Below, in pieces: positions 38,117-50,667 of a stretch of DNA of 64,000 nucleotides. The notes beneath the pieces were generated by a model. It saw nothing but the letters and a program-made list of their open reading frames with translations, was not told the origin of the DNA and searched no databases. A program made the translations under genes and the position numbers. Position 1 is the stretch's first letter. Each line of letters opens with the position of its first letter. Source of the DNA: Morchella semilibera (lineage: Eukaryota; Ascomycota; Pezizomycetes; Pezizales; Morchellaceae); contig WBVU01000012.1 in the NCBI GenBank assembly GCA_009192285.1, positions 1,736,001-1,800,000 on the forward strand. The letters are read 5' to 3'.

Positions 38117-38651
38117 CTACGTACGTACCCGCACTACCTCCCCGCCCGCCCTTCCCCTTCCCCTTCGCCCCCCCTTCGCCGCCGCCTCCTCCCCATCCAC
38201 AAACTCCCTCAGCAGCTCCGCAAGCCCCTCGTTCCGCCGCGCAAGCAGCAACACATCATCCGCGCCGACCGTCGCCCGCCGCGCATGCCTACCGCCGCAT
38301 CAGCACCCACCCACTCTACAACCCCGCCAGATACAATACGCACCTCGCAAACGTCTCCAGGTCGCGCGCAACGTTTCTCTGCACCCCGTCAGCCCTGGCA
38401 CTCTACAGGACAGGACAGGAAAGGGGGAGGACCAATCTGTGCCCAGACGAGCTCTGTGAGCGCCGCGATGAACTGCGGCGTGGCGTTTACGCCGAGCGCG
38501 ACGCACTCCTCGTCGACGATCTTGCCGACCGTGAACCAGAGGGCTGATTTTAGGCGCTGTGCGGGTGGGGTGTTAGCGTGTCTTTGAAGGGGGGGACGGG
38601 GGGACGGACGTCGTGGAGGGCTTCGTCGGTTGGGGGGGTGGTGGTGGTCAT
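38117..38651 (-). CDS. MHF1: CENP-S / MHF1 histone-fold protein
   Basis: Four exons (38651-38610, 38556-38433, 38378-38344, 38288-38117) encode about 124 residues: MTTTTPPTDEALHD, RLKSALWFTVGKIVDEEC, VNATPQFIAALTELVWAQI, NVARDLETFARHA and ATVGADDVLLLARRNEGLAE. This is the CENP-S histone fold, with an N-terminal RLK helix and the DVLLLARRN helix near the end. MHF1 pairs with CENP-X/MHF2 in the Fanconi FANCM complex and in the CENP-T-W-S-X kinetochore complex. The exon 2-3 junction leaves one extra base. An AA instead of AAA at 38374-38376 would read I-E-N-V-A-R-D, the expected text, so a single-base insertion error is likely. The basic tail (GGRRGRGRAGG) is unusually Gly/Arg-rich. The length fits the family. 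Confidence 0.8.
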
Positions 38652-38983
38652 TGGAATTGGTGGTGGGCGTTGGTGGTGGACGCGTTGGGTAACTTGTGCT
38701 TGTATGGATGTAGCTTGTAACTGTTGGTGGTTGCCAAGGTGTGCTAGGTAGTGTACTCTAATTGATGGTTGATAGTGTGAGAGAGAGCTTCAATGATAGT
38801 TCCAACTACAATCCGGGAGTGCAATTACACGCAAGTCCAAACCCACATGCACACCAATTGTAGAGCCCACAATTCACGAATCAAGCCTCAGCGCACTATC
38901 ATTAAACAGGCCAGCCAGCTATACACGACAAGCAAGTAAAACCAGACCAGCTTATAGCTAGCCAAGTACATACATGCAGCTAG
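38652..38983. other. Short intergenic gap
   Basis: Upstream of CENP-S and downstream of the 147-aa gene, both on the minus strand. Nothing beyond probable promoter sequence is seen. Confidence 0.4.
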
Positions 38984-39488
38984 CTACTCATTGAACCACT
39001 CCAACGCATCCCCCTCGCCCATGATCGCCCGAAAGCACTTTGCCCCATCGGGCCCCTCCTTCTCCTCCGTGTAGATGCCGTGCAGCCTATACGTCTTCTC
39101 GCCCTCCTCCTTCCCGCCGCCGACAAACACGCGCACATGGATGTACCCGCCCTGCGTCTTTGGCAGCCGTATCTTCCCAAACACGTGCAGCCCGTACTAT
39201 ACATACACATCAGATTAAACCAAACCCGCCCTCTAAGGATCGATAGGGGGGACTTACAGCCGCGGTACCAACCCTCACCGCCACCAGGTCCTCGACGCCA
39301 AACGCCGCAAGGTCCGCGTCCGGGACGCCCGAGACGGCGGCAAAGTAGTCGGGCGAGTGCTTGGAGTGCTTGTGGCGGAGGGCGACGAGGGCGCCCCTGA
39401 TCTCGTGGAGGAGGGCGCTGAAGGCGGCGGTGGAGCCCTCTTTGGGCGGGTGCGGGTCGCTGAGGGGGCAGGTCTCGGCGGAGGCCAT
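38984..39488 (-). CDS. Conserved-looking 147-aa protein of unknown function
   Basis: Two exons (39488-39258 and 39196-38984) with a consensus donor GTAAGT join in frame to 147 residues. The start is an ATG at 39488. The first half is helical (AFSALLHEIRGALVALRHKH, SPDYFAAVSGV, DADLAAFGVEDLVAVRVG). The second half looks like a beta sheet (YGLHVFGKIRLPKTQGGYIH, VRVFVGGGKEEGEKTYRLHG), and the end is DALEWFNE. No signal peptide, membrane segment or catalytic motif is seen, so it is probably cytosolic or nuclear. Codon use and a clean splice support a real gene, but I cannot assign a family. It lies 333 bp upstream of CENP-S in the same direction, too far for any firm link. Confidence 0.6.
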
Positions 39489-40357
39489 GGCTTGTGGTTT
39501 AGTTTTTTGTGGGTACAGGTAGTTTTTTTTTTGTTTTAGTCTAGTTTTGTGGGGTTCAATTTGCTACTATTGGGGTGAGAGGGGGGGCTGGGGCGCTGTT
39601 TATATACTTGAGATGTAAATCAGGCCTTCTTGGACAGACAGGTGTTTGCTTTTCTTCTTCCCCGCAGTCTTCCTTCCCCGGATACGTCATAGCATGCATT
39701 GTGGCCCATCGAGCATCATGCCCGGTCAGGCCATGTTAACAGGGACAACGGGAACCCGCCGACCGAGGATATCTCGGAATTAATTGCGGGCCCATTCAGC
39801 GTGATTTTAAACAGGGCTGGGGCGCTTGAGTGGTGGTGGTGGTAGTGGTGGTTAGTCATGGGGTATCACTCGGTTTGGCTCTACCACAGTGGCTGGCGCG
39901 AGTGCGTGGTGGTCTGCATGTCATAGCTGGTACATTGTAGGCTGGCAAGAACCAAACCCTCCTGGTAAGGACGAGAGTATATATAAACCTGTCCGGCGGC
40001 AGAACAAAATTTAAGCTTAAGCCTCGGTCGATCGGTCGGGCCAGTCCGCGCGAGCAATGGCCCCGTTTGTAGTATTGAGAAGAAGAAGAAAGTCCCACTC
40101 TCGCCCGGATGTATGTATGTATGGCTCGGGGGGGTTTGTTGTTATGTCATTCTTGGGGGGGCAGCTTAGCCTGGGGTTGGTCCGTCGGCCGCGTGCGTTG
40201 GGGGTCGCGCGGCCCGCTAGCTCGGTAGGGCCGGCTGGCATCGTCTACATAGTTATATATCGTCCCTGGCCGGTCCCGGGTGCGTCCATCCCCGAAGCTT
40301 AAGGGCGCCCCGGGGGGGGGGGGGTATATGTCATTGATCGTACCGTTTCTAGCTACT

Positions 40358-40552
40358 AAGGCCTAGGAGCCGTGAAATAGGCGAAAAGGAGAGTTTTACC
40401 TATCTCAATGCTCAACTAGCTAAATAGTTTACTCTTTGAGGGTGTTCTGCCGTATCGGTCGGGTGGAGCCTCTATCTGGGCTGGGTGTGAGGATATCCTG
40501 TTTTTTGATCATTGACCGCCGGCTAGGTCGGCTCGACTAGAGCCGGCTTATG
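40358..40552 (+). repeat. Diverged, left-truncated copy of the 45.9-kb TIR element
   Basis: It shares, in the same order and orientation, AATAGGCGA, a TAGTTTAC block, GGAGCCTCTATCTG/GAAGCCTCTATCTG, GAGGATATCCTG/GAGGATAACCTG, ATCATTGACC and a terminal GAGCCGGCTTATG with 45927-46215. Many substitutions separate the copies, and the left terminal repeat is not found. Confidence 0.65.
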
Positions 40553-40860
40553 GACTACGCTGCCCCTAGCGGGCCGGGGACGTTATGGCGTGCTGTAATT
40601 ACATGTAGTCCCCACGGGTACGTATAGTTACGCCACGTACCGTCACATATACACATTCTATACCATGAGTGATGGTTGCAATTGTATATATGGTGAAGGT
40701 AATATATATCCTTGCATGATCAAGGTAAGCCTATTCTAAAGGCTCGCGGGGGTGCATCTATTAGGATACAATTTTATTCTAACCCATCTTTTGCAGGTTG
40801 TAGTTTCATGAGTTTCGAATTTCCCTATAGCTAGCTGGCTATCATGGGATTGATAGAATA

Positions 40861-40979
40861 TAACACTATACTCCTATCCTCCCCTCCCCTTCCCCCCTCC
40901 CCTTGTTGGGATGCATGGCCTACCGATATATATCCAGTGTGTATTCGGAGGAGAAGGGGGAGGATCTAGTAGTGTTCCC
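40861..40979. repeat. Imperfect inverted repeat (fold-back)
   Basis: The left arm, beginning AACACTATACTCCTATCCTC, is answered by a right arm whose reverse complement begins AACACTACTAGATCCTCCCC. The arms are C-rich and G-rich respectively. It may be a decayed miniature element. Confidence 0.4.
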
Positions 40980-43090
40980 ACGTTACAGCTAGTTCTGGTG
41001 GCGTTTTACCTGTGATTGCTACTATGGAATTGATGTTTCTGTAATTTACATTGATCGCTGAGCTAGCCGGGCATCAACAGTCACCCCGTCTTCAAACAGA
41101 TCTTACTAGTTTGTGGGTGTCTATTCAGGTCTAAACTTCTCTAGTCGAGGGAGCGGCCCGGTGGTTCGGGTTCCGGGGATCGGAGGGTTGTTAAGCACTA
41201 TTTGTAGGGCCCGGGGCTCAGAAGTATAATGGTTCTGAGTTACATGTAGTTTCCCGACTTTGGGTGTGGCGTATACTACCTTGTTTTTATAATTTAGGAG
41301 CTTAGCTCCCGAACCGTGGACGGCCGGCTATACAAACTGGCATGGTTATCTGGGGGTGGTACTGCGGACGATGTGACTATGGGATTTGTGTATACATATA
41401 TATATATATTTGCCCGAGCTGACCGGGTGCAAGGTTTGGTGGGGAAATAGGTACACTGGAATGGGCATAGGTTCAATCCCGAGTTACCTGTGGGGCACAC
41501 GGCCTGCTGGGTCAAGAGGCCCCGAGGGTGCTAGATATGGTGTTTTGGTGGGCCGAGTCGGCTTTGTGGTGGATATGGTAGGCGTCAGGCGTTGGCTGCA
41601 AAATAGGGAGTATCATAGAAGTTCGAGGGATACTAGTTAAGATCCCACAGCACTCGATAAAGGAGGGCGAGCCAACGGGTGATGGAGTATATGTTTTAAG
41701 AGAACTGGTTTTTGCTGCCCCAGTACATATAGTGGACTCGCCTTATAAGGGTACCCTCTATAAGAATACTTGCCTGGTAAGACGTAAGGGGCACGGCCGG
41801 TCCGCAGGTTACATTTTTGGTATGGAGGGTTAATGGTAAACGCTTATATTTTCGCTATAAGAACACCCTTAGTACTCTTTGGTATATATATATATATATG
41901 CTACCCTTATAGAGAGAGTGGCCTTTGCATGGGAACTAGGACCCTTCGCCTTCGGAGGTGAAAGCCCCCACCGCAAGGGAGTGATGGTTTAGCATTCAAA
42001 AGTGAACTCTATACTCTGCCAAACCTAACTCTGAGATATCTGTGCGGGCTGATCTATAAGACTATCCTCATAGGGAGAGTCGACTGCAGCTGTAGCTACA
42101 TACGTTCCCCCATACAAGCGCATCACTGAGACCCGGCAGGTTGGTCGTGACAGTAACCACTTTCTACGTGAGTACTCGAGCACCGGTCGCCAGGTTCACA
42201 CATTTTCCTGCAAGCTGGAAAGGCTTTGATACTCAGCGTTGTCTTCGTATATACTGCAGGTACTGCGAAACTTCTGCTTGGGCGGTGATGTCACGCTGCA
42301 GGGGTGCGCTGTTAGAAGTCGGCGCGGCGGTATTTCCTATATCTACCTCCTCCGCGGCGCGGTAAAGGTAGGCTGAGTTCCCAGCGCAGCTCCCCGATCA
42401 ACAGGAAGCTATTATTTGCCTTGTTCTTGTCTGTTAGCTAAACTGGCTCTCAAGGCCTGTGAGTCCAGGTTTCCGAATTCACCTCCATCAAGGGCCAGAA
42501 TACTACTCGGGGTAGGTAAAAAGTACAGGACAGTAAGGGTTTTTGGTTTAGCGCGTACTAGGCGAGAGCTGCTGCAAGAGAGAGCCTGGACACAACTTGC
42601 ACTGGTCCGTTTACCTGCCCTGAGTCGCCCTCGGTCGTGAAACAGTTTCTAACCCATCGACTGCTTCACCGGGGCTGATGATGAACCTCCAGAGGCGCCA
42701 ACTCGATCCAACTCTCCAGCCAAGAGTTCCCGATCTACTATTATTCGAATACGGTTAGCCTTGGTAAATATTTCACAAATATCTATATCTATGTTCGATC
42801 TAGGCGATAACTGATCCTGGATCGCTACTGTAGTTGATAGGGTTGGTAGGGTCAGGGTTGTTTGTCCCAGCAAAAAGGTACCCGACGGCGGTTAAAGGGT
42901 TCCTATCTCGCTTCCTATCCTCTGAAAAGACTGAATTATTCGAAAAATTAAAATTCGTAATGTGAATTGAAGATTAGCTCAATCCCGAGGGATTCCAACG
43001 GAGCAAGCAAGCAATTCGGGCTTGACTCCGACCCGATCTTCCGATAAGAACTAAGTTGGTGGGGCTTTTCAACGTTTTGTTTGAATCTTT

Positions 43091-43197
43091 CCCCTAAGTG
43101 CAGTTGCTTCCACAGCGCTGTTCCCCTAAGTGCAGGTGACTTTCGGATATCCTCTAAGTGCAGTTGGTACCGTCCCCGAATCCCCTAAGTGCAGTTG
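43091..43197 (+). promoter_or_regulatory. Four-copy CCCCTAAGTGCAGTTG array upstream of P5CDH
   Basis: Copies start at 43091, 43123, 43151 and 43182. Two are exact; the second ends in GGTG and the third begins CCTC. Start-to-start distances are 32, 28 and 31 bp, close to three helical turns, so the sites would lie on one face of the DNA. The sequence between copies is not conserved, unlike a simple minisatellite. The array lies about 300-400 bp before the P5CDH start codon. A role as transcription-factor sites is inference. Confidence 0.5.
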
Positions 43198-43495
43198 CTC
43201 CCGGGGCTTGATTTCCGGCAGGCCGCTAGTAACCGATGGACCCCGCGCTGTGGTGATAAAAGGCCTTATCCCATAGCACGACCATTAAAATTCTTCAGAC
43301 CCTCTTAATTCCATCCCCATCTTGATATATATTCCTCCCCTCGCGCGTGATTGCTTTCTCCGCATCTGTAGATTGCGTAATTGAGCTCGTGCCAGACAGG
43401 ATTTCCCCACCCTCCCCCTTAGAGACAAATAAGTTTGTTTATTATAAGCTATTTTGAAAGCTATATAAGCTACCCCGCCGCCACCACCACCAACA

Positions 43496-45526
<2,031 letters not shown>

Positions 45527-45926
45527 GTCCCTATTTGTGGCAGAGATGCGTTCAAGGCGGGAGTGAAATGTTCACACTTTGTGTATATATAGTTTTTATT
45601 GAAGCCTAGCTATTCTCTTTCTTTCTTTCTGGAAATTGAAAACTTCCTGGCTGGGGATCGAAAGCTAGCTCTACCCCAGCCAAAGACAATCATATCAGTA
45701 AATGGACCTAAATCCAGTACCGGCTTTTGCCTTCCTCAAAGCTATAATCGGTTGCCTCAACCTCTATAGTTATAGGCTGGATCGTGTAGTTCAGTATTCG
45801 ACCCACAAATTGATGCTTAAACGTGAAATGTGAATTATATTGTATGACCTATAACCTCCAACTAAGGACACCTGTGGGTAGTCTCGTTCTCAGCCCATAC
45901 GGTGTGATATTGGAGGTAGCGTGGTC

Positions 45927-46215
45927 CATGAGCCGGGCCGGCTCGAGCTTAGGCTTGAGCCTTAATTACATGTGTTATACTAGGCCCTAGAGCCATTAAT
46001 AGGCGACCTCAAACCTCAACTAGATAGTTTACCCTTCTAGAGTATTGTACAATGTCGAAACGAAGCCTCTATCTGCCGTTTTGCTAAGTCACGTGAGAGG
46101 ATAACCTGTGTTTTTTTTTATCATTGACCACGAGCTAGTTTGCGAGCCTGCCACCTACATGTATGAGCCGAGCCAGCTGGGGCCTATAGGTCGGCTTGAC
46201 CCGAGCCGGCTCATG
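45927..46215. mobile_element. Non-autonomous TIR element (MITE-like), about 289 bp
   Basis: The left end reads CATGAGCCGGGCCGGCTCG. The reverse complement of the right end reads CATGAGCCGGCTCGGGTC. It has no coding capacity. A related truncated copy lies at 40358-40552. A clear target-site duplication was not seen, so the superfamily cannot be named. Confidence 0.5.
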
Positions 46216-46877
46216 AACCCGTAGATTGCTGCTCGCCGTAGGTGAGTTGCGAGGTCGGGGCCATAGTAAAGCTACGTTTTGCGCCGGAAAACACCAGCTC
46301 TCATCCCGGGGACAGGGTGAACCCCGCTGGAGTTACTCCCCATCCCGGAGCTAGGCTCAGTCGGGGGTTAGTTTCGGTATGTAAGTTGGGCCCCCAAGCA
46401 GCTCCTCTGGCGGCGACGGATATATCGAGAGCTCTCAAAAGGCCGGAACGATAACACATGTACTTAAGCCCGGCCCTCTGGTAGGAGGGTTAGCTGGGTG
46501 TATGTTTATAAGTGCTTTTTATAATATGAGTTGTATATAGATAAGAATATATTGCAGACCCCGTAGTTCTATCAGCTTTGGGTGCGGAGGGGGTGTCGTA
46601 TATACCCATATAAGATAGCCGCGTGTTTGTATTGTACCGGACGTACATAATGTCCTAGGTGCAACCGTTGGCTATACTCGGGGGCAGCGCCCATACCAAC
46701 AATTATGTGCTCAAGTGGTTCGAGTGATAGTCTGTGACTGACGTGGAAGTACACCCGCGAAGAAACAGCGGGTGCAACCCGTCTGAACCCCAACGCAAAA
46801 TTGAAAACAAAAACGAAAGGAAGTAATATAACTAAACAACAAAATACGGGGCGGATACTATGGCCTCTAAACTATAT

Positions 46878-46990
46878 TCACCACTTTTTGTGATCTCCCT
46901 GGTCCTTTACTACTGCTGCAATTCTCTTTGGCATGCTGTCAATGATTTTATATACATTTCCCCCAATCTGGCCTTTCCTACTCTTCCCTA
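46878..46990 (-). pseudogene. Relic of a Tc1/mariner-type DNA transposon: transposase C-terminus
   Basis: Read on the minus strand, this stretch ends NVYKIIDSMPKRIAAVVKDQ followed by GDHKKW and a stop. It matches the typical C-terminal signature of fungal Tc1/mariner transposases (lIeSMPrRiaAVI.a.GghTKW). The expected upstream catalytic segments (DNAP, SPDLNPIE) are not recognisable; a separate open stretch of about 50 codons at 47155-46990 does not match them well. Only a decayed 3' fragment of the transposon is supported. Terminal repeats were not identified. Confidence 0.5.
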
Positions 46991-47722
46991 GTAGCTTGGG
47001 CTTGAATAACCTTTATGTTTTCATTTGGAGCCTCTATCCACTTTCCAGACTTGTCAAAAGGCATGGCTATGGAATACTCATGGGGTTGTATTGCAGGCCT
47101 GGGGATGTCAGGTTGGAGGCACCCATTGTCACGCTTCTCGCTGTTTCCTCACTTTTTTCCTACGGGTGTACATATATGGGCGCGTGAGGCCGGCACCATT
47201 GGGTACAGGCACAAGTATAGTAGGGTACATATCAAATTCCTGTATTACTTCCCTACATCTACTGTCCTCAAGTGTAGGAGAGGGCAAGGCGACGAGGTTA
47301 TACCAATACTAGGCGGCTCGGTCCCGGCCCAGCCGGAGGGACTGGACGGATATCCTTCCGGCGCTTGCTGAGCTGCTATCGGGGTCAAAATAAATTCTTA
47401 ATTCCCAGCTGGAGTGTCGGATTCTCATGTCGGGGTGCTCCGTCCTTGTGCCGGGGCCTAAAAGGACCCTTACTTGCACGTCACGTCCGGCTCTCACTTT
47501 GCATACAAAAATAAAGTTTTTTTTAGACGGGACCGAGCGTGTTTTTAGTACTGCGACATGAGAACCGGATACAATTTTAACATGCCGACTAGAGATCAAG
47601 GTTTGTTTAATGATAGTATACTATTTTTGCTGAATTTTATGGTATCGTTGCAGAGAAATATTGCTTATATACCGAACACCAAAATACCATGGTGACCATA
47701 ATACCATGGTATTTCTGCCTAT

Positions 47723-47984
47723 CCAAACAGGCCCGGTCAATGTACTTTAATGTTTAGCACGACTTTGCATAATAGTACACCTGAAGAGTCCTTTCAGGTC
47801 AATTGATCATGAAGGTTACTGGGAGAAGGAAATTTGTATTTTTCTCCCGTTGATATTTTGCACATAAAGTACCAAAATGACTATTTATTGACAGTACATG
47901 AGAATCCCCGGCGAGCGGAATTTTGATAGAAAGGTGATGTTCTAATTAGCAATGCCGGCATGAACAGACTTAGGGCCCGTTTGG
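47723..47984. repeat. Pair of outward-facing GGGCCYGTTTGG ends
   Basis: CCAAACAGGCCC at 47723-47734 (minus-strand head) and GGGCCCGTTTGG at 47973-47984 (plus-strand head) point away from each other, 238 bp apart. The minus-strand head is followed by repeated AATACCATGGT palindromes. The plus-strand head is followed by a small hairpin (AGGGTGGGG..CACCCGCCCT) and, near 48057, by CCAAAGCAGGGC, a possible other end. Such heads resemble termini of small DNA transposons. Confidence 0.35.
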
Positions 47985-48830
47985 CAATAGTCCAGGGTGG
48001 GGTTTTCACCCGCCCTAACTATCATTTAATTTGTTCTATCTGCTGAACGGGTCTTTCCAAAGCAGGGCGGCTCATAAGGGGACTTATGACTCACAAGAGC
48101 ATATGTTAACGGGATAGATCTGTATTTTATTTACCTACATGCAGTACTCTCCGAAGGTTGTAATTTAGGAAAAGCTTCACAGCGGCGCAGAGGTTGTAAT
48201 AGGCACTTTTGCCAGCTGAAGACCCCGCATTCTGGTTTTAGCCAATCAAGTGTCTAGACAACTGCTTAAGCGCTGCCGCCAAAGACCCCTGTCGGCTATT
48301 TATCCATTTTTTCTTATACTCAAAATGACTGTATTTAATTTGCCATTACTCATTCCGACCCTCAAATAAAGTTCCCTTCCTAGTTTGGAAATGACTCAGC
48401 CGAGTGAGAGCTAATGATTTGAATTGGCCCGAACTATGGATTGAGGAACCGGTAGTAGCCGAACTTATGTTCACCAAACTGTTAATCTGAAGATCCACCT
48501 CACTTTTAATCTGGCGCTGTGACAAACGTAATGGCACATATATGCAGTTACTGATTGGATAGAGAGACCTTATATGGTAAGGGCAGGGAGCACTGAGTAA
48601 GGCGACCATTATTTGCACATATTGCCGAAATGTTAACATTACATCCAGGCAATGAGAATGAGACATATTGCAAATTCATGTATGTAGGGTGCCGGGAAGT
48701 CATGCAGAGCCGTACTAATCACTGTAATTGAACCTGTGACTTTCATAACATGCCTCAAAAACTATACTATCCAGCTGCATAACTCATATAGAAAATATTA
48801 CACTTTCCCCCTCCGCTTGTATGCTTGGGG

Positions 48831-49638
48831 TTAGATCTCATACCCTTCCATCAACTGGTTATTCAGTACTCCATCCGGGAAATCATCTTCACCCAACGCG
48901 GTAGTATGGGCCCACGGCTTCTGTCTATTCTCCTCCCTAATAGTCGCCGAAAAACACGAGCTCCATCTCTTCCTAGGATATGCTGCCACGACATCGTCGA
49001 TCGTTCCACGGTGAACCAAGTGTGGATTCTGACCCATATTATCTACTCAGCCCCCACAGTAAGCACTTGCGCCAAATCAACCCGCGAGTGGACTGTGTCA
49101 TTACCAAAAACAGTAGCCAACTGAATCAGCAATCCCAGAGTTGTAATCGTGCCAACACTACCCAAGTCCTGGTGCCTAATAATCGCCTCTGTGACTGCTT
49201 CGGCCATGTCCACATCATCCTTGATAAGTAATTCGTGGGCCAGGAATCCTCCGTAGAACTCAAATGACATCTTGGTTCCGGACATATTCTTATTGGTTGT
49301 GCCAATATCGTGAAGAAGGCACGTGAGGAAGTAGGTCTCTGCTGACAGATCCCATTCAGGGAATTGTTGTTGTTGAATGACACGTCCATAATAATACACG
49401 CGCATTGAGCTAAGGTGATTGGTCAGCCATTGTTTACCCGAGAAGTGTAGAATGCGTACTGGTTAAATGTTTCCTCCCTTAGCTCTGCTTTTGCATACTC
49501 CAAAACACGCTTAGCAAGCGGCGTATCTGGGACTTTGATATCGTCGACCATTAGAGGGGCTGGTTCGTGGAGATATTTCTGGCCCTTGAGAACGATGCCA
49601 AAGTCGCGAGGGACTGCAGTGAACCCGTATTTACTCAT
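48831..49638 (-). CDS. Cyanamide hydratase-like HD-domain protein
   Basis: Exons 49638-49460, 49409-49067 and 49028-48831 join in frame to 239 residues, close to the 244 of the Myrothecium enzyme. The start is the second Met of the frame (MSKYGFTAVP). Metal-binding HD motifs are present: NHSMRVYYYG, formed exactly across the first splice, LLHDIGT, and AIIRHQDLG. Other family text includes GTKMSFEFYGGFLAHELL, LGLLIQLATVFGN, HRGTIDDVVAAYPRKRW and KPWAHTTALG. Cyanamide hydratase (urea hydro-lyase; yeast DDI2/DDI3) adds water to cyanamide to give urea and is cytosolic. Introns are only about 50 and 38 nt. No urea or nitrile genes flank it. Substrate is assigned by family; related HD proteins with other substrates cannot be excluded. 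Confidence 0.88.
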
Positions 49639-50667
49639 ATTTTTCTTTCCCACAAAATCGCTATCAAATCTGAAACTGCTCGAGACACTATCAATGCTGG
49701 GGCTAGGTGCTTATTTATCTTCTAGGGCCTTCGCAATGACGGATGCCAAACGTAAGCACACCAGGAATAACACTAGTAATTGTAGTAATAGTAATAGGCG
49801 TCGGTCTATCATGTATAGAGGCTCACACACACTTCTCTTCGATTAATTCTTTGGTTGTGGATTTGTAGTGAAGAGGTGAGGTGAGGTGAGGTTAAGGAAC
49901 AGATGGAAAAACGTCTTAATACGATGTGATATGATGTCATCCGTCAGGTACATTTAAAACACATCTCCAGGTCCGCGGGGGGCGCCTATCCGTTATGGTC
50001 CAGAGTAACCCACAAAAGTGCACCACTCCTTGCAAGAATACTCTGGAGAAAGTGACACGTCGGATAAAGATGCAGACGCACAATTCTGTTCCCGCAGCGT
50101 GTATCGAGGAGGCTTGGCGGCGTGCATAGAATGATTGGTTGATGGGAGAAAATAGTAATAAGTTTTATCTCCATTAGATTCGCCAATAATACTATTAAGA
50201 TGTGGAGCTTATGAGAGAGATCTCGAGAAAATAGATCCCCAAATACATGTATAATAACACCTATCTTTTTTTCAGCCTCTTCCCTGAAACAAAACATTAT
50301 GGTACCTCAAATAAGATTCGAGGACAGCAACTTAATCCGACACCATGGATTAAATGTATGAAGCAAAAAAAGAGAAATGGATAATAAAATTTAAAGAGAA
50401 ATGAGACTATCAATTACAAAGAAGAGGTGAGAGACACCAAATAGAACTTAACGGAAAGAAGATTATGGTCATCAGTGTGTACATCGTAACATCCGCATTA
50501 TGAGGTGGGTAGGAACGTGAAGGGTTAAATTTCCCGTTCTTGCTCATTTTGTTTCAGATATCCATCAACTCAAACCCCGATCCTTAATTGGTTGCTTGTG
50601 GGTATCTTAACATGAATCTAAGGAAACACAGCGAGAGGCATCGTTAATAACAAGCATTTGTAAATGA
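49639..50667. other. Intergenic, no gene recognised
   Basis: Upstream region of the cyanamide hydratase and 3' region of the Ca2+-ATPase. It contains a GTGAG(GT) run near 49876 and one TACATGTA near 50245. Confidence 0.45.

Larger units (their letters stand above)
39489..43090. other. Gene-poor stretch with repeats
   Basis: No supported gene in 3.6 kb. It holds a diverged repeat copy (40358-40552), an imperfect fold-back (40861-40979), a G-run near 40311, TA runs at about 41397-41408 and 41883-41899, and TACATGTA near 40603 and 41241. Confidence 0.5.
45527..48830. other. Repeat-rich intergenic stretch with transposon relics
   Basis: No intact gene. It contains a TIR element (45927-46215), a Tc1/mariner-like transposase tail (about 46878-46990), an AATACCATGG-rich palindromic patch (47680-47712) and two outward-facing GGGCCYGTTTGG ends (47723-47984). 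The 3' end of the cyanamide hydratase gene bounds it on the right. Confidence 0.55.

Noticed and set aside
41460-41490. GGTTCAATCCC resembling a tRNA B box
   Set aside because: No matching A box, acceptor stem or anticodon arm could be built around it.
49423-49459. Cyanamide hydratase first exon continuing into YAFYTSRVNNG
   Set aside because: Using donor GTACGC at 49459 produces the invariant NHSMRV motif; the continuation is intron.
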